A DNA stretch of 55,196 nucleotides from UBA817 sp049889215 (GCA_049889215.1 JBMHDV010000006.1:1-55196), one strand, 5' to 3'; shown: positions 45,793 to 54,938, numbered from the stretch's first letter. Made by a program: numbers and translations. Notes: a model not told the origin generated them from the letters alone.

Positions 45793-46245
45793 ATGAGATT
45801 ACCAGCAAGCCCAACATTTTTTGGCACACCACAAACATCACCTCAACCGGGTTTTGTGACCCCACCAACGGCGCCACAACCAACCACACCACCACCAGTC
45901 CGTCAGCAAGAAGCAATGACCCCTCCCAATACACCAGAAAACCAGGGAAGCCCAACTGGCATAAATGAAATTAATGCACTGTTCTCTCAACTAAATATAT
46001 CCAATGTTGCAGATACTGACCCAAAAAGTGACAACCTTATAAAAAGCCCTTCAGCACCTGATAATCAGGCTGACCCACAAGAACAAAATAGCCTTGATAG
46101 CGTTAGCGTAAATTTATTCGGGTCAGGCGCATTTGATAATCTAGACGATGATGAAGCAGCTACAGTTGATAACGAGCAAAATTACGAAACCGTTATTGAA
46201 TTCATCACACATCCTCAAAACCAAAATAACGCCTCTGGCGCGTAA
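45793..46245 (+). CDS. Orphan, proline-rich disordered protein
   Basis: This 150-residue protein has a Pro/Thr/Gln-rich N-terminal half (TPPTAPQPTTPPPVRQQ) and an acidic Asn/Asp-rich second half. No stable domain, signal peptide or membrane helix is visible. AAGGAG lies 9 nt before the ATG. It is divergent from the 45.1-kb orphan operon across a 148-bp AT-rich gap. Composition recalls secreted effectors or scaffold proteins, but no function can be assigned. Confidence 0.5.
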   Translation: MRLPASPTFFGTPQTSPQPGFVTPPTAPQPTTPPPVRQQEAMTPPNTPENQGSPTGINEINALFSQLNISNVADTDPKSDNLIKSPSAPDNQADPQEQNSLDSVSVNLFGSGAFDNLDDDEAATVDNEQNYETVIEFITHPQNQNNASGA

Positions 46246-46255
46246 CACTTTCCAC

Positions 46256-46287
46256 GGCCCTGCAAATGCAATCTTAATAGCAGGGCC
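46256..46287. terminator. Possible bidirectional terminator hairpin between convergent orphans
   Basis: GGCCCTGC (46256-46263) and GCAGGGCC (46280-46287) make a perfect 8-bp stem with a 16-nt loop between two convergent genes. No clear T-run follows, so termination is only suggested by position. Confidence 0.45.
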
Positions 46288-46295
46288 ACCATTAA

Positions 46296-48632
46296 TCAAA
46301 CATCATCATCTGAATCAGTGAACATATCATACGAATCAACCGTTGAATCAGAATCCGCCGACAATTCAGCCAATTGAGCCAACATTTCAGGCGTTAATGC
46401 ATCATTAAACACCATAAACGCCAAACGGTCTTCAAAACCATCCAAATCTAATGACATTACCTGTTTCGATAGATCATAAAGGTCAAAATAAATATGATTA
46501 AACAAATATTTTGCAACCAATGATAATTCATTCAGTTCCGTATTTGTAAACCCAAGTTGCTGCCCCCAATACTGCAATCTTGGTTTAAGTGATAATAATT
46601 CTTTGCGCAAAACAACGGACGTTGGTTCAATGGGTTGATTTAAAATAGACTCAATAAATGCCCGAAATGATTCCACCTTCGTAGCATAGGCATTATCGCG
46701 CAAACGATCAACATAGCGTTGGTATCGCTGAACCTGTTTTTGGATCTTCTGCAGGCCGTCCAGGGTATGGGCATCACAATCGCTTGAATAGGTAAAAATA
46801 ATGCAATCCAATCGTGCCATTTCATCATTATTCCATACGGCTCGTTTAGTCGAATGAATATGATGAAGCCCAGCTAGTATGCGTGACTTCACGTCAACAA
46901 TGTCAGCTGAATCAACACAGGCTGTTTGATCAATTCGATCCACTGTTAAGACGTCTAACAATTGATTCATCTTTAATTCAATTTGTTGATTTGCAAACTC
47001 TTTATTCACCCAACGAACCCGATTCTTTATCTGCTTAATTAATGAAAATAATCGAGCAACTTTTTTATCATTTAATCCGGTAATCACACCTTTATTCAGC
47101 GAATTTATTATTTCGTCAAGGCGTTGCTGCCACTCAATAAGATGAGTTTTATAATCTTGTGTTCGGCCCAAATCACTACTGGTCACCACACGCTTATACC
47201 CCCGTGCAACACCTTCTTTTGATTGTTCAAAAACCGTATTTAATGTCCCAGATTCTCGTCGTCGTTTTCGTGAGGTTGCTGCCGACCCAGCCAATTGTTC
47301 CATTCGCCGTCCGGCACCATGTCTGGTACAGGCATGGTTATCAATATAGATGGTACGAACCCCCAATGCTGCACCCAACTCCAAAATACCACTCCGCATA
47401 CCAACAACCACATTATTATTTTCTAAAAAAAGCGATCGAAAATACTCTTGCGCAACTGGCATCGCCAACAATGCTTTCATGACTCCTGATAGGTCTGGCA
47501 AATCCCAAAATCGGTTCACCTCGCTGATGGTATCACGTAAATTTGAATCCAATCCATCCAAGTTCACTGGGTCGCCCAACAAAACAATGGGTTTGGCTGG
47601 CAGCGCCTGTCGAAAATGGGTAATCAACTGCGACCATGCCGTTGGATCCGAGTCCAGTTCCTTATGCGCTCCACCATTATGACCAGATCGCCGCCCCCAA
47701 ATCACCAAGGCCCCATCGGGCACCAAACGATAAAACAAATTGTCAATTTGACGCTTTTGATCAGCTGTTAAAACATCAAACCGCTCAACAATAGCATCAT
47801 GAGAAAACCAATGTTGTTTTAAAAACGTTCGCGTTTGTCGGGTTGCGTTGGTAACGTGTAAATTCCATGGCTTTCGAACACATCGTGCATTGGCATGCCG
47901 CTGTGAACCATGAAACCTCTTGGCATCAAACTCTGTGGTTTGGCCTCTAAGGTCACTATTTGAACGTATGACTTGATTGGCTGCTAATTGGCTCAAATAC
48001 ACGCAATCACGTCCAGCGCGATTTGCCTGCAACTTTTGATTTTCAGCCCGCTTATCAATCCAGCGCTTGTTATCCGTTACTGACTTTTTTCCTGTGATTA
48101 ACTTAACCGACCATTTAGGATTACTTTGCAATGCTAAAGACACCCCCGTGGTGTCGCCTGTCATGTAATTGGCATGGCCAATACGTCGCCAACCATAATG
48201 CTTATAAAAGTAATGCTTCATTGCATCTTTTAAAAACGTGCGCCGACCAGCTGCAGAGTTGGCATATGAAATATGTTTATGCTTGCGTATTTTGTCTTTT
48301 GATTGCCACACCAACCATTCCTTAATCGCTCGGTCCGTAGGGAATACCGTTCGAGAACGTCGATTCGAAAATTCGCGCTGAACGGTCATTGGCATTGTCG
48401 CTGATACCAATTCCCACAATGCTGAATCTACATGTAGAGGAACGTTATTCGGTGTTATAAATTTTTCAACACCATGTGGCGAATAGCCATCTTTGTCACG
48501 AATTAATGCCCGTAGTTCTGACAATCCATTATGATTAAATAACCAACGCTTTGTGGCTGCAACACGGGCATCAATGCCATCATATGGTGACAATGGTATG
48601 GGTAATTTAATGGACGAATGTATATTGGGCAT
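46296..48632 (-). CDS. Large orphan protein with possible GT-B glycosyltransferase core
   Basis: The 778-residue protein has no signal peptide. Residues about 300-435 look like part of a GT-B nucleotide-sugar fold: ALVIWGRRSGHNGGAH (308-323), a KPIVLLGDP strand (347-355) and VVVGMRSGILELGAALG followed by VRTIYID (408-431). The last resembles the donor-binding RSG...E segment of some glycosyltransferases. A basic cluster RKRRR (455-459), a helical C-terminal half and an acidic Ser/Asp tail follow. The N-terminal 250 residues are very basic. It could modify a host or self protein with sugar, but only the fold suggestion is supported. A GAGG lies 10 nt before the ATG. Confidence 0.5.
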   Translation of the reverse strand: MPNIHSSIKLPIPLSPYDGIDARVAATKRWLFNHNGLSELRALIRDKDGYSPHGVEKFITPNNVPLHVDSALWELVSATMPMTVQREFSNRRSRTVFPTDRAIKEWLVWQSKDKIRKHKHISYANSAAGRRTFLKDAMKHYFYKHYGWRRIGHANYMTGDTTGVSLALQSNPKWSVKLITGKKSVTDNKRWIDKRAENQKLQANRAGRDCVYLSQLAANQVIRSNSDLRGQTTEFDAKRFHGSQRHANARCVRKPWNLHVTNATRQTRTFLKQHWFSHDAIVERFDVLTADQKRQIDNLFYRLVPDGALVIWGRRSGHNGGAHKELDSDPTAWSQLITHFRQALPAKPIVLLGDPVNLDGLDSNLRDTISEVNRFWDLPDLSGVMKALLAMPVAQEYFRSLFLENNNVVVGMRSGILELGAALGVRTIYIDNHACTRHGAGRRMEQLAGSAATSRKRRRESGTLNTVFEQSKEGVARGYKRVVTSSDLGRTQDYKTHLIEWQQRLDEIINSLNKGVITGLNDKKVARLFSLIKQIKNRVRWVNKEFANQQIELKMNQLLDVLTVDRIDQTACVDSADIVDVKSRILAGLHHIHSTKRAVWNNDEMARLDCIIFTYSSDCDAHTLDGLQKIQKQVQRYQRYVDRLRDNAYATKVESFRAFIESILNQPIEPTSVVLRKELLSLKPRLQYWGQQLGFTNTELNELSLVAKYLFNHIYFDLYDLSKQVMSLDLDGFEDRLAFMVFNDALTPEMLAQLAELSADSDSTVDSYDMFTDSDDDV

Positions 48633-48679
48633 AACTCATAATCCTCACCCAAATATCGTACGTTACCCCAGTAAAAATT

Positions 48680-49369
48680 TCAACAAAATAGAACGGAATT
48701 GCCGCTACTATCAAAATCAACTGAAATTGACATAAATTGCACCCCAATGTCTGTGGCTTCTTTAACGGCTACAGCATATGCCGGGTCAATTGCCTCTGCT
48801 GGCAATACCTGCTTAACATCCGCCCGTTGCACGCAATACACCACCACCGCCTGATGCCCAGCACCAACCATTTGCCCCAATGCGGCCAAATGATCACTGG
48901 CCCGTTTGGACACAGCATCTGGAAATAAGCCCACACCAGCATCCGCATACGTTACAGATTTAACCTCAACATATCGCAATGCTTTACCGGTATCATGCAA
49001 AAAATCCACCCGCCGCTTATCTGCATACGGCACCTCTCGTTGCCAACCATCCAAGGGGATATCATTAAATAAGCGACCTTGTTGAATGGCTTGCCACACA
49101 ATATCATTGGCCAAATTTGGATTAACACCTATCCAATGATTGCCGTTATGCACCAAATCCAAGCGATACGGGTATTTTCGCTTACCATCGGTAAAATGGG
49201 TTAAGCGAACACGCGACCCAGGGTCAGAGCAGGTTAACATTCGACCCGGATTGGGGCAATGGGCGGTAATCACCTCTCCAGACGCCAATTCAACATCCGC
49301 CAAAAACCGTTTGTACCGTTTAATTAAACGACCATAAGCGGCGGGTTTTGCCAGCGTTAAAACAGTCAT
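48680..49369 (-). CDS. sfsA: SfsA family protein
   Basis: The 229-residue protein matches SfsA throughout: RLIKRYKRFLADVEL, TAHCPNPGRMLTCSDPG, YPYRLDLVHNGNHWIGVNPNLAN, a RRVDFL...RYVEVKSVTYAD nuclease-like core, and FPDAVSKRASDHLAAL. SfsA was named for sugar fermentation stimulation in E. coli. Its core resembles PD-(D/E)xK nucleases, and its role is unclear. It overlaps the araC-type gene as ATGA. Confidence 0.92.
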   Translation of the reverse strand: MTVLTLAKPAAYGRLIKRYKRFLADVELASGEVITAHCPNPGRMLTCSDPGSRVRLTHFTDGKRKYPYRLDLVHNGNHWIGVNPNLANDIVWQAIQQGRLFNDIPLDGWQREVPYADKRRVDFLHDTGKALRYVEVKSVTYADAGVGLFPDAVSKRASDHLAALGQMVGAGHQAVVVYCVQRADVKQVLPAEAIDPAYAVAVKEATDIGVQFMSISVDFDSSGNSVLFC

Positions 49370-50166
49370 TTCCCCAACCCTGCCCGATACATGGACGGTG
49401 TTTGTTGGGTATGCGACTTAAAAAATCGTGCAAAATGGGTCGCATCACTAAATCCCAACTGAGATGCAATGGTTTTAAAATTAAGGGCTTTATCATTTAG
49501 CAACTGCTTAGCATTTAAGACCTGCTTTTTGTGCACCCAAAAACTGGCCGGCTGCCCCGTAACTTTTTTGATGGTATCGTTTAGATATGTGGTGGACACA
49601 TGCAACTCATTGGCATAATCTTTCACAAAACGAAACGTAACATCTTGCGAATCAATCAACCGGTTAAATTGAGTCACCAATGGGTTATCTTCACTCACAT
49701 GCTGATGATTAAACTGCCGAAACTTACGCTGCATCTTAATTAAAAGCACGGTTAACAAGCCTGAAATTAGCGGCTGCTGCAATGGTGCAGGATTGGCCAA
49801 TTCTTGCTGAATATTAACCATTTGCTCGATTAAAGACGCCACTTCATCCACCACCACTGGGGCATTGCAATGAAACGACTGAAAAAACCGAAATGAATGC
49901 AGTAATGTGGGTGCATTCAACATAATTTCATCTTTATCAAACGCAATAAAATAAAATTGAGCCCCATGATCAGGAGAAAACTCATGAACTTGACCAGGCC
50001 GCATAAAATAGACTTGATTAGCACACACATCATAGGTTTCATAATCCACAGAATGTTGACCAGTCCCCGATTGAATAATTAAAATTTCGTAATGCTGGTG
50101 CTGATGCACGCCTCGGCGAGGTTGGTGTGTTGCATCGGATGCTCGTATAAAAAACGACTGACTCAT
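49366..50166 (-). CDS. AraC-family transcriptional regulator
   Basis: The N-terminal cupin (about 1-100; HQHQHYEILIIQSGTGQHSV and FMRPGQVHEFSP) senses a small molecule. The C-terminal double helix-turn-helix has VSTTYLNDTIKKVTGQPASFW and FSDATHFARFFKSHTQQTPSMYR. The 266 residues are standard. It precedes and overlaps sfsA. It may control neighbouring genes, but no operator is identified. TAAGCT lies 6 nt before the ATG with TTGCTG 17 nt further upstream, a weak leaderless-type promoter. Confidence 0.88.
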   Translation of the reverse strand: MSQSFFIRASDATHQPRRGVHQHQHYEILIIQSGTGQHSVDYETYDVCANQVYFMRPGQVHEFSPDHGAQFYFIAFDKDEIMLNAPTLLHSFRFFQSFHCNAPVVVDEVASLIEQMVNIQQELANPAPLQQPLISGLLTVLLIKMQRKFRQFNHQHVSEDNPLVTQFNRLIDSQDVTFRFVKDYANELHVSTTYLNDTIKKVTGQPASFWVHKKQVLNAKQLLNDKALNFKTIASQLGFSDATHFARFFKSHTQQTPSMYRAGLGK

Positions 50167-50216
50167 GAATTTAGCTTACCCGATCCCCCATCGGACAGCA
50201 ATTAATTAACGCTGAC

Positions 50217-50930
50217 TTATTTTATTTCCAATCGGCCAGCATCTAATCGAGAAACAATCACATGCCCAACGTGAAGTTTTTTACCATTTTTAAAAATCTT
50301 ATACCCTATATGAGGCTCATTTAAACCATCCTTTGCTGCTTTTGGAGCATAATTTGGATCATCAAAATTGATCTCAAATGCAAAGTTTTCCGTTCGAGTT
50401 ACCATCTGGATTTTATATTCAACTGGAACTGTTTTACATAGCGATGATTTTACAAACTTCGTCGGTATCATTTGACTTGTTGATGATGGGGCTTTGGGAA
50501 AATACTGCTTAAATCGATGAAAAATAAAATATCCAGCCTCACTTAATTGTTGATCATAACCTTGGAGATGTGTAACATCATAATCTTCTTGAATATACGG
50601 TGGATCATCATTTGAACTAACCGATACTTTTTTAACATTCACAGACGACCCATTTGTCGACGTTAAATTAGCCAGTGAATGAGACTTTCGAGTTCGTGTA
50701 ATATCCACTTGCCAACCTCGCTTAGCTTGACGCAACCGATAACAACACTTCTTTATGTTTCTTGACGACTTTTTGGTAAAGACACCATGCAATAATTGGT
50801 TTAAATCCGTAGGTGATAATTGTCTTAAAACATCATAATCTCCCTTTGGTTTTCGGGGTTTCTTCTTTAATCGATAAGAAGATAATTGGGAAAATGATGA
50901 TCGAAAAGATGATTGGTGACTTACTTTCAA
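50217..50930 (-). CDS. Orphan basic protein
   Basis: This 237-residue protein is not recognised. The first 75 residues are strongly basic and Ser-rich (SYRLKKKPRKPKGD, KKSSRNIKKCCYRLRQAKRG). The second half is beta-rich, with FAFEINFDDPNYAPKAA and a C-terminal GKKLHVGHVIVSRLDAG. There is no signal peptide. The apparent start is TTG with AAGGG about 9 nt upstream; an internal start is possible. The 151 bp between it and the divergent flavoprotein gene hold the latter's promoter. Confidence 0.5.
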   Translation of the reverse strand: MKVSHQSSFRSSFSQLSSYRLKKKPRKPKGDYDVLRQLSPTDLNQLLHGVFTKKSSRNIKKCCYRLRQAKRGWQVDITRTRKSHSLANLTSTNGSSVNVKKVSVSSNDDPPYIQEDYDVTHLQGYDQQLSEAGYFIFHRFKQYFPKAPSSTSQMIPTKFVKSSLCKTVPVEYKIQMVTRTENFAFEINFDDPNYAPKAAKDGLNEPHIGYKIFKNGKKLHVGHVIVSRLDAGRLEIK

Positions 50931-51046
50931 ATTAAAAACCCTTAAACCAAAAGATTAGAGGCAAATCAGTTCTATGTCAAACGATAGTTGATATTTGATT
51001 ATAGTTATAAAATGTGTGAGCAATTATTTATACCCAAAGGTTTAAT

Positions 51047-51075
51047 TTGAGAATCAACTAAAACCCAATTATGAT
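51047..51075 (+). promoter_or_regulatory. Flavoprotein gene promoter, predicted leaderless
   Basis: TTGAGA (51047-51052), 17 nt, TATGAT (51070-51075), then 6 nt to the ATG at 51082. No ribosome-binding site. Confidence 0.65.
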
Positions 51076-51081
51076 TATACT

Positions 51082-52254
51082 ATGGCGAACACTATTGCAA
51101 TCATCGGTGGTGGCATGGCAGGCTTGGGATGCGCAATAGCACTTCAAAAAGCCAAAAAACCATTTGTTTTATTTGAAGCCAGTGACCGTTTTGGCGGTCG
51201 TGTTCATTCGTATAAACGCGGCGGATTGACAGTTGATCGAGGATTCCAAGTCTTACTTCCTCACTACCCAACGTGTCAGCAATTATTAAATTATAAGGCC
51301 TTGGATCTCTGCCATTATCCTAGCGGAGCACAAATCATCAGTGATCATGGCTTCAAATGGTTTGGAAAACCATTTAGCTACCCAACTGCATATAAAAAAG
51401 GCAAAAAATTAAATGCAACACTAACTGATTATATTCAAATGGGATTGGACACACTCGGTGGCCTACAACCACCCACAGGAACCAGTAGCCCAACCAGTGG
51501 GCACCTAAAAAATTGCTATTCAGCAGCCTTTAATAACGAATTTTTAACCCCATTTTTTAGAGGCGTATTCCTGGACCCAAATTGCTCTACCGGTGTACAA
51601 CAATTTAAATTTTACCTTAATTGCTTTTTTAGAGCTGGCGCAGCTGTTCCAAAAAATGGCATGCAAGCCATCCCCAATCAATTGGCCAACCAATTACCAA
51701 CTGCTCAGCTGCACTTAAATACAACCGTTGATAGTATTAATCAAAACAAACTTACCATTAATGGCGACACTCAAACCTTCGAGCATATCGTCATTGCAAC
51801 TGACGGACATCGCGCACACCAGTTACTTCATCAACCAACTCCGAAAAATGCCTGGCATCATGTTCACAACACAATTTTAACCACCTCACAACCCACCCAA
51901 CTGGGCCCCTTAACATTGATTGCAAAGAAAAGCCCAGTATCTCATATAAATATCCCAACATTACTGGCAGACAAACTAGCACCACAAGGCACACACTACA
52001 TGAACGTGAGTCATTTTAATAGCAGTAATCCCGAAACCATTGAATCTGAAGTCCACCAACTGACCAACGAACACCATTGGCGTGTTGCTTGGACAGATAC
52101 CATTTCTCACGCACTCCCTAGCATTCAAATGACACCCAAAATTACAAACGACCATATTAGCATATGTGGAGATTTTACAAGCTTCGCTTCAATTGAAGGC
52201 GCACTAAAATCTGGATACAACCTCGGCCAAAGAATTGCAAAAAGCAGACAATAA
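51082..52254 (+). CDS. FAD-dependent amine oxidase-like / protoporphyrinogen oxidase-like oxidoreductase
   Basis: The dinucleotide-binding start IAIIGGGMAGLGCAIAL, the acidic strand end LFEASDRFGGRVHS and the RGGLTVDRGFQVLL segment place it in the amine oxidase/phytoene desaturase flavoprotein group. The C-terminal FAD contact is ISICGDFTSFASIEGALKSG. The 390 residues are shorter than HemG or CrtI, and the substrate is unknown. It is not obviously in an operon with kamA; a 92-bp gap with a separate promoter separates them. Confidence 0.85.
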   Translation: MANTIAIIGGGMAGLGCAIALQKAKKPFVLFEASDRFGGRVHSYKRGGLTVDRGFQVLLPHYPTCQQLLNYKALDLCHYPSGAQIISDHGFKWFGKPFSYPTAYKKGKKLNATLTDYIQMGLDTLGGLQPPTGTSSPTSGHLKNCYSAAFNNEFLTPFFRGVFLDPNCSTGVQQFKFYLNCFFRAGAAVPKNGMQAIPNQLANQLPTAQLHLNTTVDSINQNKLTINGDTQTFEHIVIATDGHRAHQLLHQPTPKNAWHHVHNTILTTSQPTQLGPLTLIAKKSPVSHINIPTLLADKLAPQGTHYMNVSHFNSSNPETIESEVHQLTNEHHWRVAWTDTISHALPSIQMTPKITNDHISICGDFTSFASIEGALKSGYNLGQRIAKSRQ

Positions 52255-52310
52255 AAAACTGACCAAATCCACATCCATCACTGCCATAACAGCAGATTTA
52301 TCGTAAAATA

Positions 52311-52340
52311 TTTTCAAAACATAATAATGCAGTGTAAAGT
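52311..52340 (+). promoter_or_regulatory. kamA promoter, possibly leaderless
   Basis: TTTTCA (52311-52316), 18 nt, TAAAGT (52335-52340), then 6 nt to the ATG. The hexamers are weak matches, but the 6-nt spacing is the same as elsewhere in the window. Confidence 0.4.
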
Positions 52341-52346
52341 AATTCC

Positions 52347-53807
52347 ATGAGTACTACGACACAACAAACATCAGACATTATCGAATTGTCTGATTTTAAA
52401 ATCGACTTTAAAAAACCGAGTGATTGGACAACCCCAAACGGATCCGTCATTAAGTATCATTCGTTTAAAAAACTTCTCCGTACAGATCTACGGCAAATTT
52501 TTGCTGACAAAGGCATTGAGGACCCAGATATTGAAGCACGTGAAATTGTTGCACAGGTATTTCCATTTAAGATCAATCAACACATTGTTGAGCAAATCAA
52601 TTGGGATAACTACCAAAACGATCCTCTTTTTCAGTTAACATTTCCACAAAAAGAAATGTTATCTCCGAAAGAAATCAACGAAGTTTTAAGTCTAAAAAAA
52701 GCAAACGCATCACGTGAAGTGATTGCACAGAAAGTGTCTGATATTCGGTCAACAAAAAACCCGGCACCAGCCAATCAAAGTGCCAATCGTCCGTTCATTG
52801 ATGATGATAACGAACCTGAGTTCATCGATGGTTTGCAACACAAATACAAAAAAATCGTCTTAATGTTCCATAAAAATGCACAAACCTGTCATGCCTACTG
52901 CACCTACTGTTTTCGGTTCAACCAATTTGTAGGTAAAGATAAGTTTCTAGAAGAAGATCATGTACGTTTACATAAATATCTAAAGTCACACCCTGAAGTG
53001 AGTGATCTGCTTATGACGGGTGGCGATCCAGCAACAATGAAAGCCGACGTCTGGAAGAAAGTACTTTTGCCATTATTATCACCAGAATATGATCACATCC
53101 AAACCATTCGAGTTGGAACAAAAGCACTAACCTATCACCCTTACCGATTTTTAACCGATACAGATGCCGATGAACTCATTGGGTTGTTTCGTAAAATGAG
53201 GGATAACGGTAAACACATCTCCATCATGGGTCACTTTTCACATTACCAAGAGTTAGGCACAGTTACTTTGGAAGCAGTTCGCCGCTTAAGAGAAGAAGCT
53301 GGCGCAACCATTCGAACTCAGTCACCAGTCATGCGCCACATCAATGACAGCTCATATGTTTGGGCAAAAATGTGGGACATTCAAGTGCAGAATGGCATGA
53401 TCCCATACTACATGTTCATTGCACGAGATACAGGTGCACGAGAATACTTCGAAATTCCTTTGGCGCAATGCTTGGATATCTATCAAGGCGCAAGAAAACA
53501 AGTATCTGGACTTGGGCACACCGCTCGTGGCCCATCAATGTCGAGTGGTCCTGGAAAAATCTGCGTATTAGGCCGCGAAACTGTCGCTGGTGAAGATGTT
53601 TTTGCCTTAAAATTTTTACAAGGCCGAAATGAAGATTGGTGCGACCGAGTATTCTTTGCAAAATATGATGAAAAAGCAGCCTGGATAGACCAATTGACAC
53701 CTGCGTTTGGTGAAAAGAAGTTCTTTTTTGAAGATGAATATGCGCACATCTTAAATGAAAAGCAAAAAAAGTATAACGAAATGATCAAACAAGGAGCGAT
53801 TGCATGA
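52347..53807 (+). CDS. kamA: KamA-family radical SAM protein (lysine 2,3-aminomutase-like)
   Basis: The radical SAM motif CHAYCTYCFRF has CX3CX2C at Cys181, Cys185 and Cys188. The family-specific LMTGGDPATM, VGTKALTYHPYRFL and QSPVMRHIND segments are visible. At 486 residues it is longer than classic lysine 2,3-aminomutase and carries an extra ~60-residue N-terminus. If it is a true aminomutase it would make beta-lysine with SAM and PLP. The substrate is not certain, since this family also includes EpmB-like enzymes. It overlaps a dedicated ferredoxin gene by 4 nt. Confidence 0.85.
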   Translation: MSTTTQQTSDIIELSDFKIDFKKPSDWTTPNGSVIKYHSFKKLLRTDLRQIFADKGIEDPDIEAREIVAQVFPFKINQHIVEQINWDNYQNDPLFQLTFPQKEMLSPKEINEVLSLKKANASREVIAQKVSDIRSTKNPAPANQSANRPFIDDDNEPEFIDGLQHKYKKIVLMFHKNAQTCHAYCTYCFRFNQFVGKDKFLEEDHVRLHKYLKSHPEVSDLLMTGGDPATMKADVWKKVLLPLLSPEYDHIQTIRVGTKALTYHPYRFLTDTDADELIGLFRKMRDNGKHISIMGHFSHYQELGTVTLEAVRRLREEAGATIRTQSPVMRHINDSSYVWAKMWDIQVQNGMIPYYMFIARDTGAREYFEIPLAQCLDIYQGARKQVSGLGHTARGPSMSSGPGKICVLGRETVAGEDVFALKFLQGRNEDWCDRVFFAKYDEKAAWIDQLTPAFGEKKFFFEDEYAHILNEKQKKYNEMIKQGAIA

Positions 53808-54352
53808 AGTTTAAACTAAACGATTACACGCCCAGTGAATTAAAAAACGAAAAAATCAGAACATTCCTAAATCCATTACCTGAAGATGTAGTGGATGAGT
53901 ATGCCACGTTTCTAATCGATCAGCCAAAGTTAAATGACGCACTTACTGCCTACTTTGATGCGCCAAATAATTATCCAAACATTGTACCTATTGTTATCTA
54001 CAACGAACTAACCAACGAAGTGGCCACCTTAATGGCCAATAAAAACGACGCCCCTGAAGAACCGGGTGAAGAGGGATCTATTTTAGCGTTTGTCCGATCA
54101 AATGGATATGAGGATCCATTTATGTGTTCGGACTGCTATGGTCAATTATCATGCTCTAGCTGTGCTGTTGAAGTTTTAACCGGCACACTCGAAAATCCAG
54201 TACCTCGTGAAGAAGAGTACGACATGCTGGATATTGACGAATCCAAGCCACCAACAGAAAAAACACGTCTCGGTTGCCAAGCTAAAGTTGGCCATACCCC
54301 ACTGGTGGTTAAAATTAGAGCACCAGAAAAAAAGATTATTTCTAAAATCTAA
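53804..54352 (+). CDS. Two-domain protein with C-terminal [2Fe-2S] ferredoxin domain
   Basis: Residues about 90-175 contain the plant/adrenodoxin-type ligand set: Cys111, Cys117 and Cys120 (CYGQLSCSSC), and Cys158 in RLGCQAKV. Cys108 is an additional cysteine. The first 80 residues form a separate acidic helical domain that I do not recognise. The ATGA overlap with kamA suggests it is the electron donor that reduces the radical SAM cluster, which is inference. Confidence 0.8.
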   Translation: MKFKLNDYTPSELKNEKIRTFLNPLPEDVVDEYATFLIDQPKLNDALTAYFDAPNNYPNIVPIVIYNELTNEVATLMANKNDAPEEPGEEGSILAFVRSNGYEDPFMCSDCYGQLSCSSCAVEVLTGTLENPVPREEEYDMLDIDESKPPTEKTRLGCQAKVGHTPLVVKIRAPEKKIISKI

Positions 54353-54895
54353 TTATTGCCTGGCTAAGCCTATTACACCCAACCCAATACGAGCACCTGC
54401 ATTACCTGCAGGTTGTTCGCCGGTATCTTCTTGTGCGTGTATCACCACAGCTCGCCCAATCACAGGATTTTTAATCCCCGCGATTGTAATGGTAGTATCT
54501 AATATTTCTAACGTTGCTTCACCATATTCATTGGCTTGTAAATTACCGTAGGAACCGGCATGTCGATTTAATTTTGGAGGCAATCCATGCAAATGACCTT
54601 CAGGGTTGTAATGGCCACCAGCAGAACGTCCAGCAACCATATCGGTTAAATCCCCAAACTGATGAATATGAACCCCGTGTTTTTGATTGGGTGTCAGACC
54701 TGAAACCAAGGCGTTTACCTGGACGCCATTTGGCGTTTGTTTAAACCTAAATTCACCCGCAACTTTATTTCCTTTGGTCGGATAAAGAATCGCAACCGCT
54801 TGCTGATACTCCGCCGAATGGCGCGCTAACTTATCACTTGCAAAACCTGCAATACTAAAACAAAATAAACTTAAATAAATGATGGTATTTTTCAT
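54353..54895 (-). CDS. sodC: Cu/Zn superoxide dismutase, exported, lacking cysteines
   Basis: A signal peptide ending near FAS precedes a SodC domain with the metal ligands GVHIHQFGD, SAGGHYNPEGHLHG, HAGSYGNLQ and VVIHAQED, and the C-terminal ARIGLGVIG. It converts superoxide outside the cytoplasm. The mature protein contains no cysteine at all, so the normal conserved disulfide is absent. The frame extends to 54916, but ATG 54895 lies 6 nt after a TATGAT. Its end abuts the convergent ferredoxin gene. Confidence 0.9.
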   Translation of the reverse strand: MKNTIIYLSLFCFSIAGFASDKLARHSAEYQQAVAILYPTKGNKVAGEFRFKQTPNGVQVNALVSGLTPNQKHGVHIHQFGDLTDMVAGRSAGGHYNPEGHLHGLPPKLNRHAGSYGNLQANEYGEATLEILDTTITIAGIKNPVIGRAVVIHAQEDTGEQPAGNAGARIGLGVIGLARQ

Positions 54896-54901
54896 ACCAT
54901 T

Positions 54902-54929
54902 ATCATATCGAATCAAGGCCTTATATTAA
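54902..54929 (-). promoter_or_regulatory. sodC promoter, predicted leaderless
   Basis: TTAATA (54924-54929), 16 nt, TATGAT (54902-54907), then AATGGT and the ATG at 54895. Confidence 0.5.
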
Positions 54930-54938
54930 AGAAAGATC

